Positions 21,454 to 29,921 of a stretch of DNA of 64,000 bases are shown one piece after another; position 1 is the stretch's first letter, and each line of letters starts with the position of its first letter. Both the position numbers and the translations under genes were made by a program. The notes under the pieces are model-generated. The model ran no database searches and was not told where the DNA came from. It was given only the letters and a program-made list of their open reading frames with translations. This DNA is from Gilvimarinus chinensis DSM 19667 (GTDB lineage Bacteria; Pseudomonadota; Gammaproteobacteria; Pseudomonadales; Cellvibrionaceae): positions 368,482 to 432,481 of the forward strand of contig NZ_KB898707.1 in the NCBI RefSeq assembly GCF_000377745.1. The letters run 5' to 3'.

Positions 21454-22882
21454 CAAGCTCGAACTCTACAAGCTGCTGAAAGAACGGGAACGGCGGCAAG
21501 AACAAAATAAGTTAGCAACATACTTTCAGGATGAAGGGCCGTTAAGGCGCGAGCTTTATAAGCAGCACCTGCAGTTCTTCAAACTTGGCAAGACCTACCC
21601 GACGCGCTGTTTTATGGCGGCGAACCGGGTTGGTAAGACCGAGGGCGGCGGTGGTTACGAAACCACGCTGCATCTGACTGGCCGTTACCCTGATTGGTGG
21701 GAAGGCCACCGCTTCGATCATCACATTGACGCCTGGGCTGCAGGTGATACCAATGAGACGGTGCGGGACATTATTCAGGGCAAGATGATTGGGCCGAAGG
21801 AAGCGCCCGGTACCGGCCTGATTCCCGGCAAGTACATTCGCGATATTAAATACCGGCAGGGCGGTAATGGCGCGGTCGATTATGTGCTGGTTGAGCATGT
21901 AAGCGGCAAACTAAGCCGCCTCGGTTTTAAGTCGTATGAGCAGGGCCGCAAATCCTTCCAGGGTACAGAGAAGCATCTAATTTGGCTCGATGAAGAGTCA
22001 AACCCCGGCATCCGTGCTGAGTGCATCATTCGTTTGATGACAACGGCCGGATTGCTGATTGAAACCTTCACGCCACTGCATGGCTTAACCGAGATTGTTC
22101 AGGGCTATCTCGGTGAGGGCGGGTTAAACACTGACGCTCGTGTGCAGATAAACGGCGAGCGCGCGATGATTATGGCGGGCTGGGACGATGTGCCCCACCT
22201 GTCGAGCAATGAAAAAACGCGGATGCTGGCTGAGTGTGAGCCGCACTTGCGTGACTCGCGCTCTAAAGGCATTCCAAGCCTGGGATCGGGTGCTATCTAC
22301 CCTGTGCCTGAAACGGAAATCATCGTTGATCCGTTCATGATCCCGGCGCACTTCAAAAAATCCTACGGCATGGACGTGGGCTGGAAGAAAACAGCGTCGG
22401 TATGGGGTGCGACAGACCCTGAAACCGGCGTTACTTACCTTTATTCCGAACATTACCGAGGTCAAGCAGAGCCAAGTGTTCACGCCAGCGCAATACACAC
22501 GCGAGGCGATTGGATACCTGGTGCCATTGATCCGGCTGCCCGTGGCCGAAGCCAAAAGGACGGTGAGCAGCTGTATGAGTTGTACACCTTGCTTGGCCTC
22601 AAGCTGGAAAAGGCAGACAACGCGGTTGAGGCGGGCATTCACAAAGTTTTTGAAATGCTCTCTACCGGACAGCTCAAGGTATTTAAGACGCTTCAAAACT
22701 GGCTGAGTGAATACCGCATCTATCGCCGTGACGAGAAAGGAAAAATCGTCAAAGAGAACGACCACATCATGGATGCCACCCGGTACTTGGTTATGACCGG
22801 AATAGACATGGCTCGCACAAAACCAATTAAGCGTTCGCAAGGGCGCGGCGTTACCCGCTCCCGCAACTGGAAAACTCGCTGA
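21410..22882 (+). CDS. terminase large subunit
   Basis: Walker A ANRVGKTEGG (about 71-80) and Walker B LIWLDEE (about 190) mark the N-terminal ATPase. The C-terminal half begins YGMDVGWKKTASVWG, the first Asp of the RNase-H-like nuclease, and later has IPGAIDPAA and NDHIMDATRYL with further acidic residues. The enzyme cuts concatemers and pumps DNA into the prohead through the portal. The start is uncertain (TTG 21410 or GTG 21416), both inside the small-subunit gene. 490 residues is normal. Confidence 0.9.
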   Translation: MTVKSLSAPAQSRADKLELYKLLKERERRQEQNKLATYFQDEGPLRRELYKQHLQFFKLGKTYPTRCFMAANRVGKTEGGGGYETTLHLTGRYPDWWEGHRFDHHIDAWAAGDTNETVRDIIQGKMIGPKEAPGTGLIPGKYIRDIKYRQGGNGAVDYVLVEHVSGKLSRLGFKSYEQGRKSFQGTEKHLIWLDEESNPGIRAECIIRLMTTAGLLIETFTPLHGLTEIVQGYLGEGGLNTDARVQINGERAMIMAGWDDVPHLSSNEKTRMLAECEPHLRDSRSKGIPSLGSGAIYPVPETEIIVDPFMIPAHFKKSYGMDVGWKKTASVWGATDPETGVTYLYSEHYRGQAEPSVHASAIHTRGDWIPGAIDPAARGRSQKDGEQLYELYTLLGLKLEKADNAVEAGIHKVFEMLSTGQLKVFKTLQNWLSEYRIYRRDEKGKIVKENDHIMDATRYLVMTGIDMARTKPIKRSQGRGVTRSRNWKTR

Positions 22883-25017
22883 TGAATTATCTGGAAGACC
22901 ACACAAAAGGCTCAAAGATCAGCCTGGATCGCCTGACTCAGATCGTCGGCGACATTGATCTGCAGCCGAAGTGGCGGCCTGAGTCTGACCGTGCGGCAGA
23001 TTACTACGACGATAAGCAGTTTACGCCCGATGAAATAGCGGAAATGGAAGGTCGTGGCCAGCCGGTTATTATCCATAACCTGATCAAGCCGACCATTAAC
23101 GGCGTATTGGGCATGGAGGCGCGCACTCGCACTGACGCCCAGGTGCTGGCCGATGATGATAGCGGGATTGAGGTTGCCGAGGCGCTTAACGAGAAGCTGA
23201 ACGAAGCAACGCGCATGACGGATACAGACCGTGCATGTGCGGATGCCTATGCTGCCGAAATTAAAGCGGGCCTTGGATGGGTTGAGGTGGCGCGCAACAG
23301 CGATCCATTTGGCCCAAAGTACGACGTTCACTACATTCACCGTCGTGAAATCTGGTGGGACTGGCACTCGCAGCGCAATGATTTAAGCGATTGCCGTTGG
23401 TTGATGCGTAAGCGCTGGCTTGACGTTGACGAGATTCAAGAAGCCTTCCCGCAACACAAAGACCTGATCGAGTCGGTCTCCTGCGGTTTTGAGGGTTTCA
23501 GCAACTTCAATGAGGACGAAGAAGGCGAGCTGAGCGAAGATTTATTGTCTGCTTATCAGCTTCACACCAGTTCCGATATTGAAGAGTCGAGCTACTGGGA
23601 TCCTGAGCGCAAGCGCGCTGTGGTGTCAGAGTTATGGTACCGGGTGCCGGTGACTAAGCCTGTAATCTTTTACGGTGACCGCGTTGAAGTGTTCGATATG
23701 AATAATAAAGCGCATGTTGCCCTGGTGAATCACAATAAAGCGACGGTACAGCGCCGTAAGTTCGATGTGATGCGCCTCGCGTTCTTCGTTGGGCCTCACC
23801 GCTTGTTGGATATTGCGAGCCCGTACACGCACAACAAATTCCCTTATGTTCCTTTCTGGGGTTACCGCGAAGACCGCACCAACATTCCTTACGGCATGAT
23901 CCGCTCGATGATGCCCGCCCAGGACGAGGTTAATAAACGCCGTTCTAAGTTGACCTGGTTGCTCAACGCTAAGCTGATCGTTAAAGACGACGACGCGATA
24001 GATGATATTAGCGATGAACAACTGCAGGAAATGGTGCTGTCCGGTGATGGTGTTATCAATATTAACCCATACCGTCACAACAAAAGCGCTAAGCCTTTCG
24101 ATATTCTGACTGATATGGGCGTGGCCAGCCAGCAATTCACTGTCATGCAGGACAGCATGAGATTGGTGCAAGACGTTGCCGGTGTTTATTCCGCGTTCCT
24201 GGGGCAAGAGGGTGGCGCTGATTCCGGTGTGGCTATTGACTCGCTGGTAGAGCAGGGCACTACAACACTCGCCGAGATTAACGACAATTACCGCTTTGCA
24301 CGCAAAGAAGTGCATGAGCGCCTGCTGTCACTGATCGTCGAGGACATTGGCAAGGCGCAAACCGAGGTGCGCACCAACGTCAATAAGCCTCAGCGCACGA
24401 AAACGATTGTTCTAAACCAACGTTACCGCGACGACGATGGTTTTAACCGCGTCAATAACGACGTTACGCGCACCAAAACCCGCGTTGTTTTATCCGATGT
24501 GCAGAGCACGCCCGGTTATCGCCAGCAGATGGCCAAGTCGCTTATGGATATGGCCGCGCAGTTGCCCGAGCAATATGCCGTTGCCCTGGTGGATATGATC
24601 GTAGAGCTCTCTGACATTCCCAACCGCGATGAAGTGCTCAAGCGCATTCGCCAGATTTCCGGCATGGGTGTAAACCCCGAGGACATGACCGAGGAAGAGC
24701 AGGCGCAAATGCAGCGTAAGCAGCAAGTGCAGCAGATGCTTGAAGATCTGGATCTTAAATCTAAGCAATTAGAAGCCGCGAAAACTGAGGCCGAGGTGCG
24801 TGAGCGCAACGCTAAGAGCGAGCAGATGGAGATAATGACTCCCGCTGAGCGTAAGAAGGCCGAAGCTGAAACCAAAAAGCTCTTCGCCGAGGTGAAAGAT
24901 ATTGCCACTGACATTGCGAAAAAGCGCAACGAACTGATGGGAATGATTACCGCCGAGGTGGCGTATGAGCAAAAGCGCACACCACCAAGTAACACGCCAA
25001 CCGAACAAGTTGCATAG
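22882..25017 (+). CDS. portal protein, P22-type
   Basis: At 711 residues it matches the P22/Bcep22-type portal. Visible segments include a TDRACADAYAAEIKAGLGWV region, KFPYVPFWGYREDRTNIPYG and MMPAQDEVNKRRSKLTWLLN, and a long charged C-terminal coiled coil (about 600-690) that may form the barrel. It overlaps the terminase stop (TGATG). The dodecameric portal would be the packaging channel and the attachment point of the short tail. Confidence 0.88.
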   Translation: MNYLEDHTKGSKISLDRLTQIVGDIDLQPKWRPESDRAADYYDDKQFTPDEIAEMEGRGQPVIIHNLIKPTINGVLGMEARTRTDAQVLADDDSGIEVAEALNEKLNEATRMTDTDRACADAYAAEIKAGLGWVEVARNSDPFGPKYDVHYIHRREIWWDWHSQRNDLSDCRWLMRKRWLDVDEIQEAFPQHKDLIESVSCGFEGFSNFNEDEEGELSEDLLSAYQLHTSSDIEESSYWDPERKRAVVSELWYRVPVTKPVIFYGDRVEVFDMNNKAHVALVNHNKATVQRRKFDVMRLAFFVGPHRLLDIASPYTHNKFPYVPFWGYREDRTNIPYGMIRSMMPAQDEVNKRRSKLTWLLNAKLIVKDDDAIDDISDEQLQEMVLSGDGVININPYRHNKSAKPFDILTDMGVASQQFTVMQDSMRLVQDVAGVYSAFLGQEGGADSGVAIDSLVEQGTTTLAEINDNYRFARKEVHERLLSLIVEDIGKAQTEVRTNVNKPQRTKTIVLNQRYRDDDGFNRVNNDVTRTKTRVVLSDVQSTPGYRQQMAKSLMDMAAQLPEQYAVALVDMIVELSDIPNRDEVLKRIRQISGMGVNPEDMTEEEQAQMQRKQQVQQMLEDLDLKSKQLEAAKTEAEVRERNAKSEQMEIMTPAERKKAEAETKKLFAEVKDIATDIAKKRNELMGMITAEVAYEQKRTPPSNTPTEQVA

Positions 25018-25042
25018 AGCCCGCCACTGAGCGGGCTTTTTT
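25018..25042 (+). terminator. first of two tandem terminators after the portal gene
   Basis: AGCCCGC/GCGGGCT with a CACTGA loop and six T follow the portal stop immediately. Confidence 0.75.
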
Positions 25043-25053
25043 ATGCCCACGAG

Positions 25054-25078
25054 AAACCCGCCAAGTGCGGGTTTTTTT
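25054..25078 (+). terminator. second tandem terminator before the scaffold gene
   Basis: AAACCCGC/GCGGGTTT with a CAAGT loop and seven T, only 11 bases after the first terminator. The scaffold and capsid genes beyond probably have their own promoter or depend on antiterminated transcription. Confidence 0.75.
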
Positions 25079-25155
25079 GTGCCCGATTTCCACGATACCC
25101 GCCGAGTCGTGACCGGCACCACTACGCATCCATGCGACAACTGGAGTGAGAGAGT

Positions 25156-26208
25156 ATGAGCTTAGAAGACCTGGAAAATATGTCTATTGAGGAACTGGAG
25201 GCTGCAGGCGTTGATATTGACGATCAGGAAAGTTTGGAGGCGTTTCTAAACGACCGACAACAACCTGAGCGTGAAGAAGACGACGAAACCGAACAGGACG
25301 ATAACGAAAATGGCGATCCGTCCGGCCAGGAGCAGAAGGAAGATCCAGAACCCGAAGATGATGAGCAAGCGGCCGCCGAGGATGGCGATGAAAACGAGCA
25401 GGATGACGAACCCGAACAGTATGTAGCCACCGCTGACGGTAAGGGGAAAATTCCTTATCAGGTGTTAAAGGCTAAGCGCGAAGAGGCAATAGCCTACAAA
25501 AGCGAGATAGCCCGCCAGAAAGAACAGCTACAGGAGATGCAGGAAAAGCTGGACGCCGCTGAGGCGAAAAGTCAGAACGCATCGAAAGAGCTGGAAAAGC
25601 ATGGCATTGACATATCAGCGCTTCAGTACGGCGAAACCCTGACTGACCAACAGCTGGAAGAGCTGGCCGACATTGACCCGTCTGTCGCTCAAATGGCCAA
25701 GGTCACCATGGCTATGTACAAAAAAATGCAGAGTATGGAGCAGTCTATTCCGCAGCCACAACAAAATGTGTCGCCGGAACGCCAGGCCGCTCTAAATAAC
25801 CCTGACCTTGCTCAATGGATAGACGGCAAAGACCCGGATCGCTGGGATATGGCCGTCATTATCGACTCCCAGGTACGACAAGACCCGAAGTTCAAAGACG
25901 CCACGGTTGATGAAGTTTTTGCCGAAGTGGCAAAGCGCACCAAGGCCGCCTTTGGCGACTCTCCCACCGAAAACAAACAACGCGACACGCGCAGTGCTGC
26001 AGAACGCGCCGCCGAAAAGGTAGCCGCTGCCGACACCGCGCCCCCTACGTCGCTTTCCCAAATGGGCAAGTCGCCCTCGACTGAAAAATCCCTAGCTGAG
26101 TCTCTGTCTGAAAAGTCGGAGGATGAGCTGGTTGAAATGCTGGTAGACGGGAAAATCTCGGAAGAAGCATACAGCCAAGCCATCGAAGAGCTGGGCGGCT
26201 TTCAGTAA
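25156..26208 (+). CDS. capsid scaffolding protein
   Basis: Between portal and major capsid genes, 350 residues, extremely acidic at 15-95 (long Glu/Asp/Gln runs), followed by a coiled coil (about 110-160, YKSEIARQKEQLQEMQEKLD) and a helical C-terminal part ending in charged helices. This composition and position are typical of phage scaffolds, which coassemble with the capsid protein through the C-terminus and leave before DNA packaging. No protease gene is evident. Start behind GAGTGAGAGAGT. Confidence 0.8.
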   Translation: MSLEDLENMSIEELEAAGVDIDDQESLEAFLNDRQQPEREEDDETEQDDNENGDPSGQEQKEDPEPEDDEQAAAEDGDENEQDDEPEQYVATADGKGKIPYQVLKAKREEAIAYKSEIARQKEQLQEMQEKLDAAEAKSQNASKELEKHGIDISALQYGETLTDQQLEELADIDPSVAQMAKVTMAMYKKMQSMEQSIPQPQQNVSPERQAALNNPDLAQWIDGKDPDRWDMAVIIDSQVRQDPKFKDATVDEVFAEVAKRTKAAFGDSPTENKQRDTRSAAERAAEKVAAADTAPPTSLSQMGKSPSTEKSLAESLSEKSEDELVEMLVDGKISEEAYSQAIEELGGFQ

Positions 26209-26254
26209 CCGCGACTTGCCTGAGACGTTTTTTATTCGCTCAGGAGAGTAAATC

Positions 26255-27490
26255 ATGGGACAGACTTCAATCCCTACTGGTTCACCCGCGGGTAACCGCC
26301 TTTTTAACGCGGCGTTGTTTGCTGAGGCAATCCGTCGTAATTCAATGACCAACCTGCTGACCGGTGACGCACCTAAGACCATCAAAAAGTCTAAGGTCGA
26401 TCCGCGTAAGCAAACCAGTGCCGGTACGCCGATTGTTCGTGCTACTGACCTGACAAAAGAGAAAGGCGACGAAATCACCGTTGACCTGTACCACCAATTG
26501 AGCGGTAAGCCTGTTATGGGTGACCGTCCATTGGCTGGTCGCGTTGAAGGTCTGACTTCTAGCCAGTTCTCTTTGAAGATTAACCAAGGTCGTAAGGCTG
26601 TCGGCTCGGGCGGCAAAATGACCCAGCAGCGCACCAAGCAGAACCTTAAATCCATTGCTAAGACCATGATCGGCCCTTGGTGGTCGCGCCTGGACGATCA
26701 GTTGACCATGGTTCATCTGGCCGGTGCTCGTGGTGACGATGTAAGTGCTGACTGGAATGTGCCGCTGGCGAGCGATCCTGAGTTTGCTGAAATCCTGGTA
26801 AACCCACTGCGCGCGCCGACGTATGACCGTCATGTGATCGGCGGTGACGCAACCAGCTTTGGTGACATTGACTCGGCTGATATTTTCAGCATGAAGGAAG
26901 TCGACAAGCTGCGTTTGCTTACCGACGAAATGGCGTACCCGCTGCAGCCCATTAAGTACGAGAACGATCCTGGTGCAGAGGAAGACCCGTTCTATGTGCT
27001 GCTGGTTTCACCACGCATGTGGCACGACTTCACCACCAGCGACGACGGTAAGGTTTTGCGTGAGCTTCAAGCTGCGGCAATCAAACGCGGTAGCGAGTTC
27101 AAGCATCCAATCTTCCGTGGCGATTGCGCGATGTGGAAAAACATTTTGGTTCGCAAAATGTCTCGCCCCATCACCTTTAACGCTGGTTCAACTGTGGCGG
27201 TGTCTCAAAACAACAATGACGCGACTCAAACCAGCGATACCGCTGGCGTGAAGATCGAGCGCGGCCTGTTGTTGGGCGCCCAGGCTTTGATTACCGCTTA
27301 CGGTCGTCACGGCACCAAAGAGAGCGGCGGCTACCACTTCTCAATGCACACTGAGACTGTGGACCACGGCAACGCTCAGGAGCACTCAATCGCCTGGATC
27401 AACGGTAAGGCAAAAACTCAGTTCCGCGGTTCCGATGGTCGTCTGAATGACCATGGCGTAATCGCGTTGGACTGCGCCGTTTCCGGTTAA
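26255..27490 (+). CDS. major capsid protein, N4 gp56-like family
   Basis: The protein begins MGQTSIPTGSPAGNRLFNAA, a hallmark of N4-gp56/DUF4043-type major capsid proteins, and includes RGDDVSADWNVPL and a C-terminal TETVDHGNAQEHSIAWINGK segment. 411 residues is in range. It would form the icosahedral shell with an HK97-like fold. A strong AGGAGAG ribosome binding site and codon choice fit high expression. Confidence 0.9.
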   Translation: MGQTSIPTGSPAGNRLFNAALFAEAIRRNSMTNLLTGDAPKTIKKSKVDPRKQTSAGTPIVRATDLTKEKGDEITVDLYHQLSGKPVMGDRPLAGRVEGLTSSQFSLKINQGRKAVGSGGKMTQQRTKQNLKSIAKTMIGPWWSRLDDQLTMVHLAGARGDDVSADWNVPLASDPEFAEILVNPLRAPTYDRHVIGGDATSFGDIDSADIFSMKEVDKLRLLTDEMAYPLQPIKYENDPGAEEDPFYVLLVSPRMWHDFTTSDDGKVLRELQAAAIKRGSEFKHPIFRGDCAMWKNILVRKMSRPITFNAGSTVAVSQNNNDATQTSDTAGVKIERGLLLGAQALITAYGRHGTKESGGYHFSMHTETVDHGNAQEHSIAWINGKAKTQFRGSDGRLNDHGVIALDCAVSG

Positions 27491-27505
27491 TCCGTCGCTC
27501 TTAAC

Positions 27506-27536
27506 GGTAGGGCTTCGGCCCTGCCAAACCCTTTTT
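27506..27536 (+). terminator. hairpin after the capsid gene, weak terminator
   Basis: GGTAGGGC-TTCG-GCCCTGCC is a stable UUCG hairpin, but the T5 run begins six bases after the stem, so termination is probably partial. It may protect the abundant capsid mRNA or reduce downstream expression. Confidence 0.5.
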
Positions 27537-27556
27537 GAAATACGAGGAACACCACT

Positions 27557-27958
27557 ATGAACGGTGATCGTTTAAAGAAAGATGTAATGTCTTTGCCCTA
27601 CGGCAATCTGGCCGTGCACGACAGCGGCGCGGATCTGGCTTCTGCTGCCATTGGCACCGTAGTTGATTTGATTGAGCTGCCGCCAGGTGCTCGTTTGATG
27701 GATGCGCGTTTGATTCATGCGGGCCTTGGTGCATCAACGACCTTAACCCTTGGCTATCGCTTCCCTAATGGGGGCGGTACCGATGCTGCCGCAGGCCTTT
27801 TGGCTTCGGCATCCTCGGCATCTGCTGGCCGTCGAGAAACCACTGTGGCGCCTATCCAATTCTCTGCACCGGTAATCATCACTGCAACGGTCGGCGGCGC
27901 TGCTGCCACTGGCCGTATTGATGCCGTGGTTGAGTATGTGGATAACGGCACCCTGTAA
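27557..27958 (+). CDS. putative head decoration or capsid-associated protein (133 aa)
   Basis: A small beta-rich protein (VVDLIELPPGARLMDARLIH, LTLGYRFPNGGGTD, then IITATVGGAAATGRIDAVVEY) placed directly after the capsid gene and bracketed by terminator hairpins. Equivalent genes in related phages encode capsid cement or a head fibre-like protein. No specific family is claimed. Ribosome binding site ACGAGGAAC. Confidence 0.6.
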   Translation: MNGDRLKKDVMSLPYGNLAVHDSGADLASAAIGTVVDLIELPPGARLMDARLIHAGLGASTTLTLGYRFPNGGGTDAAAGLLASASSASAGRRETTVAPIQFSAPVIITATVGGAAATGRIDAVVEYVDNGTL

Positions 27959-27988
27959 CCCTCTACCTTCATGGTAGCTCCCCAGCTT

Positions 27989-28012
27989 GGCTCGCTTCGG
28001 CGGGCCTTTTTT
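27989..28012 (+). terminator. rho-independent terminator
   Basis: GGCTCGC-TTCG-GCGGGCC followed by six T, between the decoration-like gene and the head-completion genes. Confidence 0.75.
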
Positions 28013-28033
28013 ATACCCATAAGGTGATGAATT

Positions 28034-28582
28034 ATGGACGTTAATCAATTTAAAACCATGAATGTTGCTTATATCGGACGTAAAGCGGTTAAGCGAGATA
28101 CTGTTTGTGGCACTGCCACTTTGTGGTCTGGCTACGGCGATATTCAAGAAGTGTCGCACGGTGTTGGTACTCGACTTCTGCGCCACCCTGACGTTTGGGT
28201 GAGCGAGAAAGCATTTAAAGAGCAGTACCCGGACGAACTTGAGCAGCCAGTTAAAACGCCTACTGGTCAAGGTTTTTCTCTTCCTGCATCGGATAGTGAT
28301 TTCGACGAAGGCGGCGAGCTTGACGAGCAAGAAGAAGGTGGCGACGAAGATACCGATATTGATGCCGATAACGCCGACAACGACACTGATACCGATGGTC
28401 AGGACAAAAGCGAAGATCCTCAAGCCGCTGCAATCAAAAACGCCATTCTGTCGTTGGATCAGGAAAATCTCGAGCATTTCAGCGAAAAGGGCAATCCTCG
28501 CATTGGTGCCATTCGCGCTGCGGCCAGTGATGAATCTATTTCGCCTGGGCAAGTTAAGTCCGTTTGGGCTTCCATGCAATAA
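28034..28582 (+). CDS. hypothetical virion-region protein with acidic linker (182 aa)
   Basis: Residues 1-75 form a compact domain (VAYIGRKAVKRDTVCGTATL, then GVGTRLLRHPDVWVS) that resembles small phage head proteins. An Asp/Glu-rich linker follows (about 95-130), then a helical C-terminal domain of about 50 residues (NAILSLDQENLEHFSEKGNP). The C-terminal segment looks like the HeH/SAP-type helical repeats seen at the ends of other phage structural proteins. Likely a head or head-tail joining component. Confidence 0.55.
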   Translation: MDVNQFKTMNVAYIGRKAVKRDTVCGTATLWSGYGDIQEVSHGVGTRLLRHPDVWVSEKAFKEQYPDELEQPVKTPTGQGFSLPASDSDFDEGGELDEQEEGGDEDTDIDADNADNDTDTDGQDKSEDPQAAAIKNAILSLDQENLEHFSEKGNPRIGAIRAAASDESISPGQVKSVWASMQ

Positions 28583-28593
28583 GGGGGTGACCT

Positions 28594-29262
28594 GTGGCGT
28601 CAGTACAAGGCATTACGAACACCATTGTTGCTGCGCTGCGTGATGCGGGTCAGGACAATTGGCCAGAGGCGTACATTCACAAAGCAATACACGAGGCAGA
28701 GTGCGTCATTGTCAATTTTCGGCCGGATGCTTTCAGTGTTAACGAGACGTTTGATTGCAGTGCCGGGATCGAGCAAGACATCAGCTCTTTAAATGACCCC
28801 AGCCCTCATCGATTATTGTCTGTGAAATACAACGTTTCATCTGGTGGCAGTCCTGGCCGCTCAATTCGCCGCGTTAGTGTTGGCGACTTGGACGGCATAT
28901 CTCCGGACTGGCGCGCTGCGTCACCGGCAGGAGAGGTGCGCGAGTTTATGTTTGATGAGCGCGAACCTCTTTTGTTTTACACCAACCCACCTGTAGCGGC
29001 CGGCACCAAGGTTCAGATTAGTTACAGCGGCGTCCCTAAGTCCTATGGGGCTGTGTCCGGATCAACTCAAACCAGTGTCAACGACACATACGAACCCATG
29101 ATTATTGAGTGGGCTTTGTATCGGTTGTTTGGTCAGGACGTTGAGGGCTCGGTGAATGTAAGCCGCTCTCAGGCTCACCTAAATAACTTCAACTCAATGA
29201 TGGGGATTAAGGCGCAGGGCGAAGCCTTGACTTCCATCAAAGATCCAGGCTTTAGGCTCTAA
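28594..29262 (+). CDS. head-tail adaptor (T7 gp11/P22 gp4-like position), 222 aa
   Basis: GTG start behind AAGGGGGTG. The helical N-terminus (ITNTIVAALRDAGQDNWPEA) and the C-terminal YEPMIIEWALYRLFGQDVEG with a following helix match the layout of podovirus adaptor proteins, which form a ring under the portal. A DUF6682-type assignment is suggested by pattern. The gene precedes the second adaptor-like gene by 11 bases. Confidence 0.6.
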   Translation: MASVQGITNTIVAALRDAGQDNWPEAYIHKAIHEAECVIVNFRPDAFSVNETFDCSAGIEQDISSLNDPSPHRLLSVKYNVSSGGSPGRSIRRVSVGDLDGISPDWRAASPAGEVREFMFDEREPLLFYTNPPVAAGTKVQISYSGVPKSYGAVSGSTQTSVNDTYEPMIIEWALYRLFGQDVEGSVNVSRSQAHLNNFNSMMGIKAQGEALTSIKDPGFRL

Positions 29263-29273
29263 GGTGAATCTGT

Positions 29274-29921
29274 ATGGCCGTTGAAACTCACCGCCTTACA
29301 TCGAACGTTGACGAGATTATTAACAACGTCAACTTGTCTGTGCAAGGCATTCCGTTTGACCTGGTGGACTACCACGTTAAGCGCGCGCTGGTTGATTTTT
29401 GCAGGGAGTCTCATTTCTGGCTTGAAGATATTGGCCCTGTTCGCGTGGTGCAGGCGTCCAATACTTATGACGTTCCTGTATCGCAGTATCAGCGCGCGAT
29501 AACTATCCATCAGATCATTGCCACCAAGGGTGATGATGTTATCGAGCTGCAGCGAAGCTCAGACCCAAATGTCCAGTATCGCTTTTGGCAGTACAGCGAT
29601 TTTACGTTTGAGGTTCATCCGCACATTCCATTGATTGGTTACGACCTATCCATTATTGCAGCGCTCGAACCCGGCATTATCGGCCCGTCACGAGCTATCA
29701 AGGTGTCTCAGTCGTTACTTGATGCCTGGGTTGACGCTCTTACGGCCGGGGCTCTGGCTCGCCTGCAAAGAATACCCGGCAAAGAATGGACAGACCTGGG
29801 CCAGTCGCAATTCAACGAATCAACGTTCAAGCGAGAAGCACGGCGCGCGCGCCGACAAAAATCACGCGGGTTTTCAGGGGCGCCCGATAAACCTGTTCGC
29901 AAGGCGAGGAAGTTTTACTAA
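29274..29921 (+). CDS. tail tubular or adaptor protein (215 aa)
   Basis: Pattern DEIINNVNLSVQGIPFDLVD, YHVKRALVDFCRESHFWLED and YDVPVSQYQRAITIHQI agree with phage tail-tube A-like proteins of podoviruses, with a beta-sandwich and helical bundle. The basic C-terminal tail (KREARRARRQKSRGF) may contact DNA in the channel. It overlaps the tail-fibre gene by TAATG. Confidence 0.6.
   Translation: MAVETHRLTSNVDEIINNVNLSVQGIPFDLVDYHVKRALVDFCRESHFWLEDIGPVRVVQASNTYDVPVSQYQRAITIHQIIATKGDDVIELQRSSDPNVQYRFWQYSDFTFEVHPHIPLIGYDLSIIAALEPGIIGPSRAIKVSQSLLDAWVDALTAGALARLQRIPGKEWTDLGQSQFNESTFKREARRARRQKSRGFSGAPDKPVRKARKFY

Noticed and set aside
22124-22915. Long minus-strand frame opposite the terminase gene
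   Set aside because: Shadow of the terminase large-subunit coding frame, without its own ribosome binding site.
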